Notes: generated from the sequence alone by a model not told the origin. Shown: positions 46,990-55,738, counted from the first letter of the stretch. The stretch is DNA of 64,000 bases from Halobacillus faecis (GCF_007991335.1 NZ_BJYD01000026.1:1-64000); one strand, 5' to 3'. Numbers and translations: made by a program.

Positions 46990-47066
46990 AAAAAAAGACG
47001 CCTTACACAAACCATCCCTCTCGGATAGTTGTATAAGGCGCCTTTGCCCATGTACCATTCATTTGT
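46990..47066 (-). promoter_or_regulatory. ANTAR (EutV) antiterminator and terminator before eutA
   Basis: The terminator stem spans 46994-47045 (AAAGGCGCCTTATACAA pairing with its partner ending GGCGTCTTT), followed by a T-run on the minus strand. Overlapping its 5' side is GGC-AAAGGC-GCC (47037-47048), a hairpin whose hexaloop has A at position 1 and G at 4. About 9 nt before it is the loop AATGAA (47058-47063). This is the two-hairpin ANTAR layout; binding of EutV would disrupt the terminator. Confidence 0.75.
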
Positions 47067-47103
47067 AGCATTGCTCTTATTCAGAATATTAATTTATTCG
47101 ACA

Positions 47104-47619
47104 TCATTTGTAAAGGGTTTCATGGAAGATGACGTCCTCATTTTCCATATCTTCAATCAAATCTTTCATTTCATTCAGGCTCGAACAGGCTACAAGATGG
47201 CGAATCACATCCAACCCTTGCCCCTGTAAAGCGGACGTAACCACAATCGGACCTTTAGGCATCACTTTCTTCAACTGTTCCACCGCTCGATCGACATCAG
47301 CCTCTTCATTATCGGCTTTCGTTACAACTCCAATCGGCAGTTTGTTCAAACCCTTACTGAACCCCGGGGGGAAAATGACTTTCTTTTTCGTTGGATCTTG
47401 AATAAATAAGACATGCGTCACCTCAAGCGAAGTCGCCATAATATTTTTATAGAACATCGGATTTTCTGTGTATTCTCCTGGCGTATCCACAATCCAATCT
47501 TCATAAGTAAGGGACTGCGTCTTCATCGCTTTTGCTTTGTACCCCAGCAAGGCATGGGTGAGGGTAGACTTCCCTGCTCGAATCGATCCAAGCATCATCG
47601 CACGATTTCGCTTTGACAT
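47104..47619 (-). CDS. eutP: EutP/PduV-type small GTPase-like protein
   Basis: The 171-residue protein has a P-loop GSIRAGKSTL, the switch-region VDTPGEYTENP and the guanine-specificity-like VTKADNEE. EutP is known as a P-loop protein, reported to have acetate kinase activity in some species. It follows eutS and precedes the eutA leader. Confidence 0.88.
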   Translation of the reverse strand: MSKRNRAMMLGSIRAGKSTLTHALLGYKAKAMKTQSLTYEDWIVDTPGEYTENPMFYKNIMATSLEVTHVLFIQDPTKKKVIFPPGFSKGLNKLPIGVVTKADNEEADVDRAVEQLKKVMPKGPIVVTSALQGQGLDVIRHLVACSSLNEMKDLIEDMENEDVIFHETLYK

Positions 47620-47635
47620 AGAAGCGCCCCCTTTC

Positions 47636-47977
47636 TTAGGATTTCGTTATTTTAGAAGGGGTATAACCAAGTGTCTCAGATAGGAAGCGGTTCACTTCAA
47701 TCATCGATTGTTCCACTTCGGAAACACTACCAACTAAGACAAGACTTCCAGTGAAGCGATCCAGAAAACCAATCCCTACATGGGCCGCTTTCGTTGCATA
47801 ATCCCCTGCGATAATAACGGTTTCACTTGGTGTTAATGTTAAAATCCCCAAGGCTCCAGATTTTTCAATGCCTAACATTTCAAGCATATCTGGATCTGGG
47901 TTGGCGATCAGGTGACTGAGAGTCAGTTGTTTCCCTGGTACAAATTCTTGTATAAATCGCTTTTTCTCCTCATGCAT
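47636..47977 (-). CDS. eutS: BMC shell protein EutS
   Basis: The 113-residue single-BMC shell protein reads RFIQEFVPGKQLTLSHLIANP, GILTLTPSETVIIAGDYATKAA and VGIGFLDRFTGSLVLVGSVSEVE, and ends in ITKS, all typical of EutS. It forms bent hexamers for shell edges. It follows eutH by 27 bp. Confidence 0.93.
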   Translation of the reverse strand: MHEEKKRFIQEFVPGKQLTLSHLIANPDPDMLEMLGIEKSGALGILTLTPSETVIIAGDYATKAAHVGIGFLDRFTGSLVLVGSVSEVEQSMIEVNRFLSETLGYTPSKITKS

Positions 47978-48004
47978 TCGGTATCCCTCCTGATCGTTGT
48001 CTTC

Positions 48005-49288
48005 TTACGCTTCCTTCTTTTGGTCAGATGCCACGACATCCCCTTCGAACGCTTCTTCCTCTAAGTATTCATCTTTCCCAATGACGCCTTTCTCACGGTC
48101 AATCCGTTCAAGCTCCCGCGCTTTTGGAACGGACAGCCAATAAGCGAAGCCAATGGCTATAACTCCTGCCGATAGTTTTCCAACGATAATCGGCAATATC
48201 AAAGTGGGTTGGAAGTTCGCAGTAAATGACAAGTGATCGCCAAGTAAGAAAGCTGCACAGACGGCAAACGCAATGTTGATGACTTTATCTTTTGGAGGCA
48301 TATGACGCACGAGCTTGAACATGGCAAGGATATTGGCAATTGTTGCGACTAATCCGGCACTACCCACAGAACTTAACCCCAGCTTTTTACCAAGTGCCTC
48401 AAGTGGAGTTGCCGCATATTTTCTCAGTAAGTAAACCATTGGAAAGGCACCCGCAAGCATGATTCCGATATACCCAGCGGTTTCAAGCGCACGGAATTGA
48501 TCATCAGCATCTGCCATAATCGGATCGAAGCCCCATGCTCCGAAAACGGTCGTAAACACCCCAGTAAAGATTTCCACAATGGAAAAGACGAGTACGAGTT
48601 TAATCGCAGCATCCAGGATCGTCCCAAACCACATAAAGCCTTTGATCATAATATCTGGTAAGAAATAAAGCCCAGCAGCTAAGATTACGACAAAAATCAA
48701 TAATGGCGTAAGATTCATAAAGATTTGCAAATAACTTAACGTAAATTCGTACGTCGACTCTGTATTCGTAGCTACAACGTCTCTTACTTTCGAGTTTGTC
48801 AACGTAATGATGACACTTGAAATGAGCACGCCTATCGGGATCGTAAGCAGCCCTGACATAATCCCAAGAGCCATGAACTTATGGTCACGCTTATCCAACA
48901 TGGCAAGCCCCATCGGAATCGAGAAGACGATGGTCGCCCCAGCCATAAATCCGACGATTAAAGCCATAATCCAGCCCTCATAAGATTCTTGCAGCGCTTC
49001 GGCTAATTGATAGCCTCCCATATCGGACGCAAGAATCGTCGTCGCCGCAATCGCAGGGTCTGCTCCAATTTTCTCAAAGAATGGACCGACATATTTGTCA
49101 ATCGACCAGGATAAATAAGGAATGGAAGCCATAATACCTGCGGCCGGAACGAAGATGTGTCCAATGGAGTGAACCCCTTCCATGAACTGTCCACCGATCC
49201 CATCTTCACTGTTTTTGATGGAGGCGATCGCACCGATGACTGCACAAATCATAATGATATAAATAACAATATTACCTACTAACACCAT
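48005..49288 (-). CDS. eutH: Ethanolamine transporter EutH
   Basis: The 427-residue membrane protein has about eleven helices. Segments such as GGQFMEGVHSIGHIFVPAAGI, ILASDMGGYQLAEALQESYEG and AAFLLGDHLSFTANFQP are typical of EutH. It would import ethanolamine or facilitate its diffusion. Between eutV and this gene lies an ANTAR-type terminator leader. Confidence 0.93.
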   Translation of the reverse strand: MVLVGNIVIYIIMICAVIGAIASIKNSEDGIGGQFMEGVHSIGHIFVPAAGIMASIPYLSWSIDKYVGPFFEKIGADPAIAATTILASDMGGYQLAEALQESYEGWIMALIVGFMAGATIVFSIPMGLAMLDKRDHKFMALGIMSGLLTIPIGVLISSVIITLTNSKVRDVVATNTESTYEFTLSYLQIFMNLTPLLIFVVILAAGLYFLPDIMIKGFMWFGTILDAAIKLVLVFSIVEIFTGVFTTVFGAWGFDPIMADADDQFRALETAGYIGIMLAGAFPMVYLLRKYAATPLEALGKKLGLSSVGSAGLVATIANILAMFKLVRHMPPKDKVINIAFAVCAAFLLGDHLSFTANFQPTLILPIIVGKLSAGVIAIGFAYWLSVPKARELERIDREKGVIGKDEYLEEEAFEGDVVASDQKKEA

Positions 49289-49332
49289 TCTGCATCCCTA
49301 CCTTTGTTTATTGTGATCATCAAACTTTTCTA

Positions 49333-49404
49333 TAAAAAAAGATGCTAGAAAAACAGTAAGGCACCCTCACTGCTCTTCTAGCATCTTTGCTAGTTCTATT
49401 CACT
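49333..49404 (-). promoter_or_regulatory. ANTAR (EutV) antiterminator and terminator before eutH
   Basis: The terminator stem AAAGATGCTAGAA/TTCTAGCATCTTT spans 49338-49388, with a T-run on the minus strand. Overlapping it, CTAGC-AAAGAT-GCTAG (49378-49393) is a 5-bp hairpin with the A..G.. hexaloop. The candidate first-hairpin loop AGTGAA (49399-49404) overlaps the eutV stop codon. This is the clearest of the three leaders. Confidence 0.8.
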
Positions 49405-49993
49405 TGGAAGTGATCATCGGCTCTTGCGAATATTTCTTAAGAATCTTTGTCGCCACTTTCTCTAGCGGCCACTGCTTGTTCATGCTAATTTCTCTCATCT
49501 TCTTATACGAGACCTCATCCGTATAACCGAATTGATCCATAAGGAGCCCCTTGGCCCTCTCCACAACTTTCCGCTTCTTGAGACGATTGTCCGCTTCTTT
49601 CACTTTGACGCGATACCGTTCAGAAACCACCCCTTGATGGAGAGCGATTTCTACAGCTGGAATCAAACGATCTTCTGATATCGGTTTGACGATATACCCA
49701 ACAATATTTGCTTCCTTGGCTTTCTCGATAAATTCCTGCTGGCTATAAGCGGTGAGCAATAAGATCGGAATATTAAATTTCTGTGAGATCACCTTGCTTG
49801 CTTTCAACCCATCCATCTTCGGCATTTTGATATCCATGATGATTAAATCGGGCTGTAATTCATAAGCGAGTTCAATCGCTTTCTCGCCATCCCCTGCTTC
49901 ACCAACAATGTCAAATCCGCTGTCTTGCAAAAGTAGGGCAATATCCATCCGCACAATGGACTCATCCTCCACAAGCAGTATCCTCTTACCCAT
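49400..49993 (-). CDS. eutV: EutV: response regulator with ANTAR RNA-binding domain
   Basis: The 197-residue protein has a receiver domain (residues 1-120: LLVEDESIVRMDIA, phosphorylatable Asp in LIIMDIKMPKMDG, LLTAY, VKPI) and an ANTAR domain (about 135-190: VVERAKGLLMDQFGYTD, MREISMNKQWPLEKVA). When phosphorylated by EutW it dimerises, binds the two-hairpin RNA elements in eut leaders and prevents termination (family knowledge). It starts directly at the eutW stop. Confidence 0.95.
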   Translation of the reverse strand: MGKRILLVEDESIVRMDIALLLQDSGFDIVGEAGDGEKAIELAYELQPDLIIMDIKMPKMDGLKASKVISQKFNIPILLLTAYSQQEFIEKAKEANIVGYIVKPISEDRLIPAVEIALHQGVVSERYRVKVKEADNRLKKRKVVERAKGLLMDQFGYTDEVSYKKMREISMNKQWPLEKVATKILKKYSQEPMITSK

Positions 49994-51412
49994 TTAACCC
50001 CTTCTTTCTCTTGGGAATGTCAGTTTCGCTTCTGTACCTTTCTTCATTCCTTCAATTTGAAAGACTCCAGACAAATCATGTTCCACCATCCGGCGCACAA
50101 TATCGAGTCCAAGAGAAGATGTATTCTCTTTCTTATAACCGATTCCGTCATCACGGACGATGACTTCCATGACGTCCGTCCGATGTTCAAAGATGACATC
50201 AATATGACCGCGCTGTCTTTCTGAAAAGGCATGATTGACACAATTTTGAATGAGCTCGTTAATAATCAATGCGATGGAAACCGCACGGTCGGACTCCATA
50301 TTTAGTCGGTCTCCCGAGTAATTAATGGTCATCTTTGTATGGGAAAGTCCAGTATAAACGAGCATATCCCCAATCCGTTCAGCCAAGTCAAAGATGTCGA
50401 CTTCATCAATACTACTGTTGGATAGTATGACTTCATAAACGGAGGCAATACTCAATATACGGTTCAAGCTCTCTGTAAAATGGATTTTGCTTTCTTCCGG
50501 TATGCCCCGCCTCATCTGAAGGCGAAGGAGGCTGGCTACCGTCTGTAAATTGTTTTTTACACGATGATGGATTTCCTTAATGGCGACAGATTTGATAATC
50601 AATTCCTTTTCCTTTTCTCTCAAATCGGTCAAATCTCGTAAAATAATGAACATGCCATTGTACTTGTCATTCAGTGGCAGCCGAATCTTTTTAATTTTGA
50701 ATGATTTATCGAACGCTTCCATTTCTGTCACGAGCAGCTCTTCTTTTTGCTCAACAATCTCAGTCAATATAGGCAGGTGATCAAGGATATTCTCTCCATA
50801 ATCACACGTTTCCCCGATGAGTTCGTCGAGTAAATTAATCGCCGCCGGGTTTGAATAGAGCAACTCCCCATCAAGCCCCACAAAAAATAAAGCTTCCTCC
50901 ATCAGTTCAGGCACTAAAGGCTGGCGATCCGAATGGCTTAATAATAGTCCACTAAGGGACTCCGTGGTTTTCGAAAGGGTTTCGATTTCTTCTTTCTTTT
51001 CTAGTTGATCGCTGATGTCTTTTTCCATAATCAAGACACCAATTACTTTCTCCTCATTCCTAATCGGAACAACGCTCTGCTCGACCTTTTTCCGTTCTTG
51101 CGTAATCGCACGATTGGATGTAAGCGTTTTCCCAGAACGTAAACAATAAAGAACCGCAGGCTCGAACGTTTCATAGGCGGTATTTCCTACCACTTTTTTT
51201 TGGTAGATCGCTGGAGCTGTTGAGGGTGCAGCTTCTGCTACGACAATCGCATGTTTTTCATCGGCTAATAAACAGTCGATAAAAATATGAGCCTTCGAAA
51301 GGTCAGCCATCATCTGTATGCTTTGGCTTACTTCTTTGACTTTTTCGATATCCGCTGCTTCTAAAGTTGTCATTTCGTTACATAGAGACTCGATTTCTGC
51401 CATATCTACCAT
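49994..51412 (-). CDS. eutW: EutW: ethanolamine-sensing histidine kinase
   Basis: The 472-residue kinase has no clear membrane helix, so it probably senses cytosolic ethanolamine. It has a GAF-like N-terminus, a PAS domain at about 165-260 (ALFFVGLDGELLYSNPAA), the phosphoacceptor His in AIKEIHHRVKNNLQT (HisKA_2 type) and the ATPase domain (IALIINELIQNCVNHAF, VRDDGIGYKKEN). A near-consensus promoter lies about 60-90 bp upstream at 51473-51501, so eutWV can be made without antitermination. Confidence 0.93.
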   Translation of the reverse strand: MVDMAEIESLCNEMTTLEAADIEKVKEVSQSIQMMADLSKAHIFIDCLLADEKHAIVVAEAAPSTAPAIYQKKVVGNTAYETFEPAVLYCLRSGKTLTSNRAITQERKKVEQSVVPIRNEEKVIGVLIMEKDISDQLEKKEEIETLSKTTESLSGLLLSHSDRQPLVPELMEEALFFVGLDGELLYSNPAAINLLDELIGETCDYGENILDHLPILTEIVEQKEELLVTEMEAFDKSFKIKKIRLPLNDKYNGMFIILRDLTDLREKEKELIIKSVAIKEIHHRVKNNLQTVASLLRLQMRRGIPEESKIHFTESLNRILSIASVYEVILSNSSIDEVDIFDLAERIGDMLVYTGLSHTKMTINYSGDRLNMESDRAVSIALIINELIQNCVNHAFSERQRGHIDVIFEHRTDVMEVIVRDDGIGYKKENTSSLGLDIVRRMVEHDLSGVFQIEGMKKGTEAKLTFPRERRG

Positions 51413-51472
51413 CGATCCTACTTCCTCTGTAAAAATGTTTTCTTCCTGATTTTCTAGTAAGAAACTATTTGA

Positions 51473-51501
51473 ATTCTAGACCTCATCAAAAATTCTGTCA
51501 A
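51473..51501 (-). promoter_or_regulatory. Sigma-A promoter for eutWV
   Basis: On the minus strand TTGACA (51496-51501), a 17-bp spacer and TAGAAT (51473-51478) form a strong promoter in the gap between eutC2 and eutW. Confidence 0.75.
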
Positions 51502-51513
51502 TATTCTGAATAA

Positions 51514-52359
51514 TCATTGCAATTGTGAAAACTTCACCCCGCTCGCCTTTAATTGAAGCATTTTCTCGATAATTTCCGCTAAATAAGCGCCTGCTTCGGC
51601 GGGAGGGACTCCACCATCATGAATGTTTGAAAATACGGTGCGATCCGCCTCTACACTATCTTGAGTTGGCTTGTAAATCAAATACGCACTGATACTCTTC
51701 GCCGTCGCAAGTCCCGGGCGTTCCCCAATCAAGGAGATCACCAAATCGCAATCGACTAAAGAAGCCACTTCATCTTGAATCCACACCCGGCTTTTCCTAA
51801 TAAATATTGGATCGTTCATGTTGATATTTTTGGATTTCAACCCTTGAACCAGGGATGGCAGCAAGTCAGGGATGGTTTCTTCAACACCCGTCGAGCTTAG
51901 TCCATCAGAAATGATGATTTGCACCTGCTTCCCTGTTTCCATATGATCCTGTAACCATTGGACGGATTCTTCGTTCAATCGTCTTCCTACATCCAAATTC
52001 ATCAAGTATTCATTCATGGAAGAAGCTCTAGAATGAAGGATTGGCAGGTTCATAGATTCTAAAACGGAATCAGGAACGTCTTTAAAGACCGCATCCTGTG
52101 CGGCCGCATGATCGACTCGAAAGTCCAAATAGTTTTTCGTCTTCATCCTTGTCCCTGAGCGGCCGATCCCTATCCGTGCCGGGGTCTTATGAATCACCTC
52201 ATTGATATACTCATAGTCCTTCGGTTGATCGACGCCCACTTGCTTTTTCTTTTCATACACCAAGTGTTTCGTTCGGTATTCATGCGTATAGGATTTGTTC
52301 TTGTTCGGCTTTTCCTGAATTTCCGATAGTACTTCTTTGACGATCTGTTCAATATTCAC
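51514..52359 (-). CDS. eutC: Ethanolamine ammonia-lyase small subunit, copy 2
   Basis: The 281-residue second EutC shows KTPARIGIGRSGTRMKTKNYL, RVDHAAAQDAVF, LVISLIGERPGLATAKSISAYLIYKP in pattern, and VFSNIHDGGVPPAEAGAYLA. It has a short targeting-like helix (MNIEQIVKEVLSEIQEK) and a much shorter linker than copy 1. The GTG at 52359 has AAGGGGAG 7 nt upstream and begins 16 bp after eutB2 ends; longer starts lack a ribosome site. Confidence 0.93.
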   Translation of the reverse strand: MNIEQIVKEVLSEIQEKPNKNKSYTHEYRTKHLVYEKKKQVGVDQPKDYEYINEVIHKTPARIGIGRSGTRMKTKNYLDFRVDHAAAQDAVFKDVPDSVLESMNLPILHSRASSMNEYLMNLDVGRRLNEESVQWLQDHMETGKQVQIIISDGLSSTGVEETIPDLLPSLVQGLKSKNINMNDPIFIRKSRVWIQDEVASLVDCDLVISLIGERPGLATAKSISAYLIYKPTQDSVEADRTVFSNIHDGGVPPAEAGAYLAEIIEKMLQLKASGVKFSQLQ

Positions 52360-52375
52360 ACATTCACTCCCCTTC

Positions 52376-53740
52376 TTAATTAAAAATAGATAAGTCGCCT
52401 GCACGTTTTGTAAGAATACCGTTTTCCATGATGCCCATCATTTCTAACCATTCCTCAAATTCAGCCAAAGGTCTCAAACCAAGCATTTCTCTTAGACTCG
52501 CATCATCATGATAACTCGTATCCTGATAGCTCAACATGACATCGTCTCCTCCGGGAACTCCCATATAAAAGTTCGCTCCGGCTAATGTCGTCAGCATTCC
52601 AGCAATCTCCTGATCGTTTTGGTCGGAACTCATATGATTGGTATATGTCGGGGCAATCCCCATCGGCAAGTTGTGCATTTTGCCCATGAACAAATCTTCC
52701 AAGTCGGCACGAATCATTTGTTTGCCGTCAAACAATGTTTCTGGACCGATAAACCCTGAAACGTTATTGACCATAAAAGGCTTCCACTTGCGAGCATAAC
52801 CATAAGTACGTGCTTCTAGTGTCTGCATATCGACCCCTTCATGACCGTCTAAAGAAACTTCGGAGCCCTGCCCCGTTTCAAAATAAAAGAAGTTCGGCCC
52901 CGCAGACGTTCCTTCTGTCTTCATTAACTCATAGCCCTCATCCAATAACTCTTGATTGACGCCAAAATCATCATTCGCCAGCTGCGATCCAGCTAGACTT
53001 TGGAATAAAAGAGCGACAGGCGCTCCTTTTTTAAGCGCTTGCATTTGTGTGGTCACATGAGCAAGGACACAGTTTTGTGTTGGGATCTCCCACTTTTGCA
53101 TGAACTCATGACTCATCGTCAAAATCCTGGCTACGGAATCGACCGCTTCATTGTTCGGGTTGATGCCGATGACCGCATCACCAGAGCCATAAGAAAGCCC
53201 CTCCTTAATCGATGCCATGATTCCTTCTGGGTTATCAATCGGATGGTTCGGTTGACAGCGAAACGCTAGCCTGCCTGGTTCTCCAATCGTTGTATTGCAG
53301 TGAGCCTGATGCTTCATTTTCTGTGAAGCAAGCACTAAATCAATACTCGACATAAGTTTAGCAACCGCAGAAATCATTTCACTCGTCAGCCCACGACTCA
53401 GCCGCTTCAAATCATTGGCTGTCGTTGAATGACTCAGAATATACTCCCTCAATTCTCCAACCGTCCATCCCTGAATCTCTTTATAAATGAATTGACTGAC
53501 TTCATCATAAATGACGCGGCTCACTTCATCGGTTTCATACGAAACGACAGGGTTTTCATAAATGTCTTTAAGTAAAAGCTCACTCAGCGTGTACTTCGCT
53601 GCCATTCGTTCTAAGGAAGACTTCGCTGCAATGCCAGCCATCACATCTCCCGACTTCTCCTCACTCGCTTTGGCTAACACATCTCTCAATGAATGGAAAT
53701 AATAGGTCTCATTTTTTAACTGACAAGATAACTTCACCAT
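52376..53740 (-). CDS. eutB: Ethanolamine ammonia-lyase large subunit, copy 2
   Basis: The 454-residue second EutB has CQPNHPIDNPEGIMASIKEGLSYGSG in pattern, NCVLAHVTTQMQALK, YFETGQGSEVSLDGHEG and GGDDVMLSYQDTSYHDD. It is diverged from copy 1 across the whole length. AAGGTG lies close upstream of the ATG at 53740; a GTG two codons later is a possible alternative. It is the first gene of the locus and is preceded by its own promoter and antiterminator leader. Confidence 0.94.
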   Translation of the reverse strand: MVKLSCQLKNETYYFHSLRDVLAKASEEKSGDVMAGIAAKSSLERMAAKYTLSELLLKDIYENPVVSYETDEVSRVIYDEVSQFIYKEIQGWTVGELREYILSHSTTANDLKRLSRGLTSEMISAVAKLMSSIDLVLASQKMKHQAHCNTTIGEPGRLAFRCQPNHPIDNPEGIMASIKEGLSYGSGDAVIGINPNNEAVDSVARILTMSHEFMQKWEIPTQNCVLAHVTTQMQALKKGAPVALLFQSLAGSQLANDDFGVNQELLDEGYELMKTEGTSAGPNFFYFETGQGSEVSLDGHEGVDMQTLEARTYGYARKWKPFMVNNVSGFIGPETLFDGKQMIRADLEDLFMGKMHNLPMGIAPTYTNHMSSDQNDQEIAGMLTTLAGANFYMGVPGGDDVMLSYQDTSYHDDASLREMLGLRPLAEFEEWLEMMGIMENGILTKRAGDLSIFN

Positions 53741-53761
53741 CAATCACCTTCTTTTTTTGAA

Positions 53762-53830
53762 ATAAAAAACGCCCTATTGCTAGTTTTAAACTAACGAATA
53801 GAGGCGTCTTTGCCGTGTTTATTCACTTAC
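53762..53830 (-). promoter_or_regulatory. ANTAR (EutV) antiterminator and terminator before eutB2
   Basis: The terminator ACGCC...GGCGT spans 53769-53807 with a TTTTTTATT tail on the minus strand. GGC-AAAGAC-GCC (53803-53814) is the second hairpin with its A..G.. hexaloop, and the candidate first loop AGTGAA lies at 53822-53827. The segment AAGTGAATA ahead of GGCAAAGACGCC matches the eutH and eutA leaders. Confidence 0.75.
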
Positions 53831-53835
53831 CTAGC

Positions 53836-53844
53836 ATTATATCA
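53836..53844 (-). promoter_or_regulatory. Extended -10 promoter of eutB2C2
   Basis: TGATATAAT on the minus strand is a perfect extended -10 (TGnTATAAT). It lies just upstream of the antiterminator element; the -35 region is poor, as expected for this promoter type. Confidence 0.65.
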
Positions 53845-54079
53845 GAACATTCTTTCGATTCACAGGTGTATTTATCTTTAGCATCCACTTCTAATGGTTT
53901 GTCTATGACATTTTATCCTCCTCATAAGCAGTTGAAGCGACTCCTCTCATATATACTCACCGGCATAATCAAAAGAATATTCCCATAACCCTAAAGCTCT
54001 TACATACCTACAAAAAACGAAACTTACCCAACTATTAATATGATAAAATGACGTATCAATACTAGACGGAGGACAAGTC

Positions 54080-55675
54080 ATGAAATTACATATCCATGAT
54101 CAAGTAAGCCGGGCCATTGAATTGTTTTCGCATTCCGATATGGACATCATTGAAGTCGTTAATGACAAGGGGGACATTGTCGGCAGGCTGTCCACCGACG
54201 ATATACGCGAGATCGTAGAGAGCAGAAACTTAAACCAAACGCTGGAACAGGCCATAAAGAAACCGTCCCAAGAACTTACAGCCTCCAAACACCCCCATGA
54301 CTATCAATATAATGAAATCATAGAGAGCCCCATTTTCAACGATATCATCCATTCTCTCCATGATGGTGTATTCATCACAAATGGGGAAGGAGTAACGGTT
54401 AAGGTCAATCAAGCCTATGAACGGATTACCGGACTTCGAGCAGATCAACTCATCGGCTATCATATGAATGACATCATTAAAGCCGAATACATTTCAAAGT
54501 CCGCCTCTCTCCAAGTCATTAAAGAAAAACGTCCTGTCACATTGATGCAGAAGATTTCCAACGGCCGGAATATCATTGTTTCAGGTACTCCTATCTTCTC
54601 TAAAGATCAAGAAATCCTTTACGTCATCAATAGTGTCAGGGACATCACTGAGCTCCTTGAACTAAAGCATGAAATTGAAGATCTCCAGGAATTGAAGAAC
54701 CTGCGTCAGAGCTCAAAAGAAGCGTACTCCAAATCGGAAACCTTCCCTTTCTATACCAGCGAAAAAATGAAAGACATCCTCCACGTTCTTAAGCGAGTGG
54801 CTAAAACCGATGCCCAAATTCTGTTGCACGGGGAGACAGGCGTCGGAAAAACGATGATCGCCAAATATATCCACGAGGAGTCGCCACGATCCGAGCAGAA
54901 TTTCTTGGAACTGAATTGTGGAGCTCTGCCTTCTAATTTAATTGAAGCGGAATTATTCGGTTATGAACCCGGTGCTTTCACAGGGGCTCTAACCAAAGGA
55001 AAAAAGGGATTACTGGAAGTGGCGGATCACGGTACCTTGTTCTTAGATGAAATTGGAGACCTCCCACTAGAATTGCAGGTCAAGCTGTTAAAAGTCATGG
55101 AGGATCAAGCCTTTTATCCTGTCGGCTCGTCAAAACTTACGCATATTAATGTCCGAATCATCGCAGCTTCTCACAAAAACCTGAAGAAGTTGGTGGAATC
55201 AGGGGACTTTCGTGAGGATTTATATTACCGAATTAACGTCGTCCCTATCCATATCCCTCCACTTCGTCACCGAAAAAAAGAAATCATTCCCATGGCCCAG
55301 CTCTTCTTAGAAGAATATTCTTCTGCTTACGGGCTGAACCGATCCTTACGGTTAGATGCGTTGGACCTTCTCTCTGATTATGACTGGCCCGGAAATATCC
55401 GGGAGTTAAAAAACTTAATGGAGCGACTCGTCGTGATCTCTCCCTCTGACGAAATTGGAAGAGAACAACTTCCCGAAGAACTCCTTCCTTCAAGAAAGCG
55501 TACAGATTCTAAGGATGACGACGAAATTGTGACATTGAAACAAGCCGTGGAAGAACTAGAGCGTGAATTGATTACAAAAGCACTCCGAACCTATAAAACC
55601 ACGCGTAAGGCCGCGGAAGCTCTAGAAGTCAGTCAATCGACAATCGTACAGAAGATGAAAAAATGGGGAGGGTGA
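54080..55675 (+). CDS. Sigma-54-dependent transcriptional activator
   Basis: The 531-residue activator has a CBS-like N-terminus (residues 1-60, DIIEVVNDKGDIVGRLSTDDI), a PAS domain (about 85-200, GVFITNGEGVTVKVNQAYERITG), the AAA+ domain with Walker A GETGVGKT (about 251), the sigma-54 contact loop GAFTGA (about 298), Walker B TLFLDEIGD, and a C-terminal helix-turn-helix (TRKAAEALEVSQSTIVQKM). It precedes an operon with a clear sigma-54 promoter, which is therefore its likely target. It is divergent from eutB2. Confidence 0.92.
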   Translation: MKLHIHDQVSRAIELFSHSDMDIIEVVNDKGDIVGRLSTDDIREIVESRNLNQTLEQAIKKPSQELTASKHPHDYQYNEIIESPIFNDIIHSLHDGVFITNGEGVTVKVNQAYERITGLRADQLIGYHMNDIIKAEYISKSASLQVIKEKRPVTLMQKISNGRNIIVSGTPIFSKDQEILYVINSVRDITELLELKHEIEDLQELKNLRQSSKEAYSKSETFPFYTSEKMKDILHVLKRVAKTDAQILLHGETGVGKTMIAKYIHEESPRSEQNFLELNCGALPSNLIEAELFGYEPGAFTGALTKGKKGLLEVADHGTLFLDEIGDLPLELQVKLLKVMEDQAFYPVGSSKLTHINVRIIAASHKNLKKLVESGDFREDLYYRINVVPIHIPPLRHRKKEIIPMAQLFLEEYSSAYGLNRSLRLDALDLLSDYDWPGNIRELKNLMERLVVISPSDEIGREQLPEELLPSRKRTDSKDDDEIVTLKQAVEELERELITKALRTYKTTRKAAEALEVSQSTIVQKMKKWGG

Positions 55676-55696
55676 TTAATTTTCTAATCACCCTCC
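55667..55696. terminator. Terminator after the sigma-54 activator gene
   Basis: GGAGGGTGATTA and TAATCACCCTCC form a perfect 12-bp stem that overlaps the stop codon region; a short TTTT follows on the plus strand. Confidence 0.75.
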
Positions 55697-55701
55697 TCAC
55701 T

Positions 55702-55723
55702 TTTGATTATAAAAATGATCAAA
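55702..55723 (+). promoter_or_regulatory. Candidate upstream activator site
   Basis: TTTGAT and ATCAAA arms flank a 10-bp spacer about 73-94 bp upstream of the -24 element, a usual distance for a sigma-54 activator site. It is AT-rich, so chance occurrence is possible. Confidence 0.3.
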
Positions 55724-55738
55724 TACCAAACACAAAAA

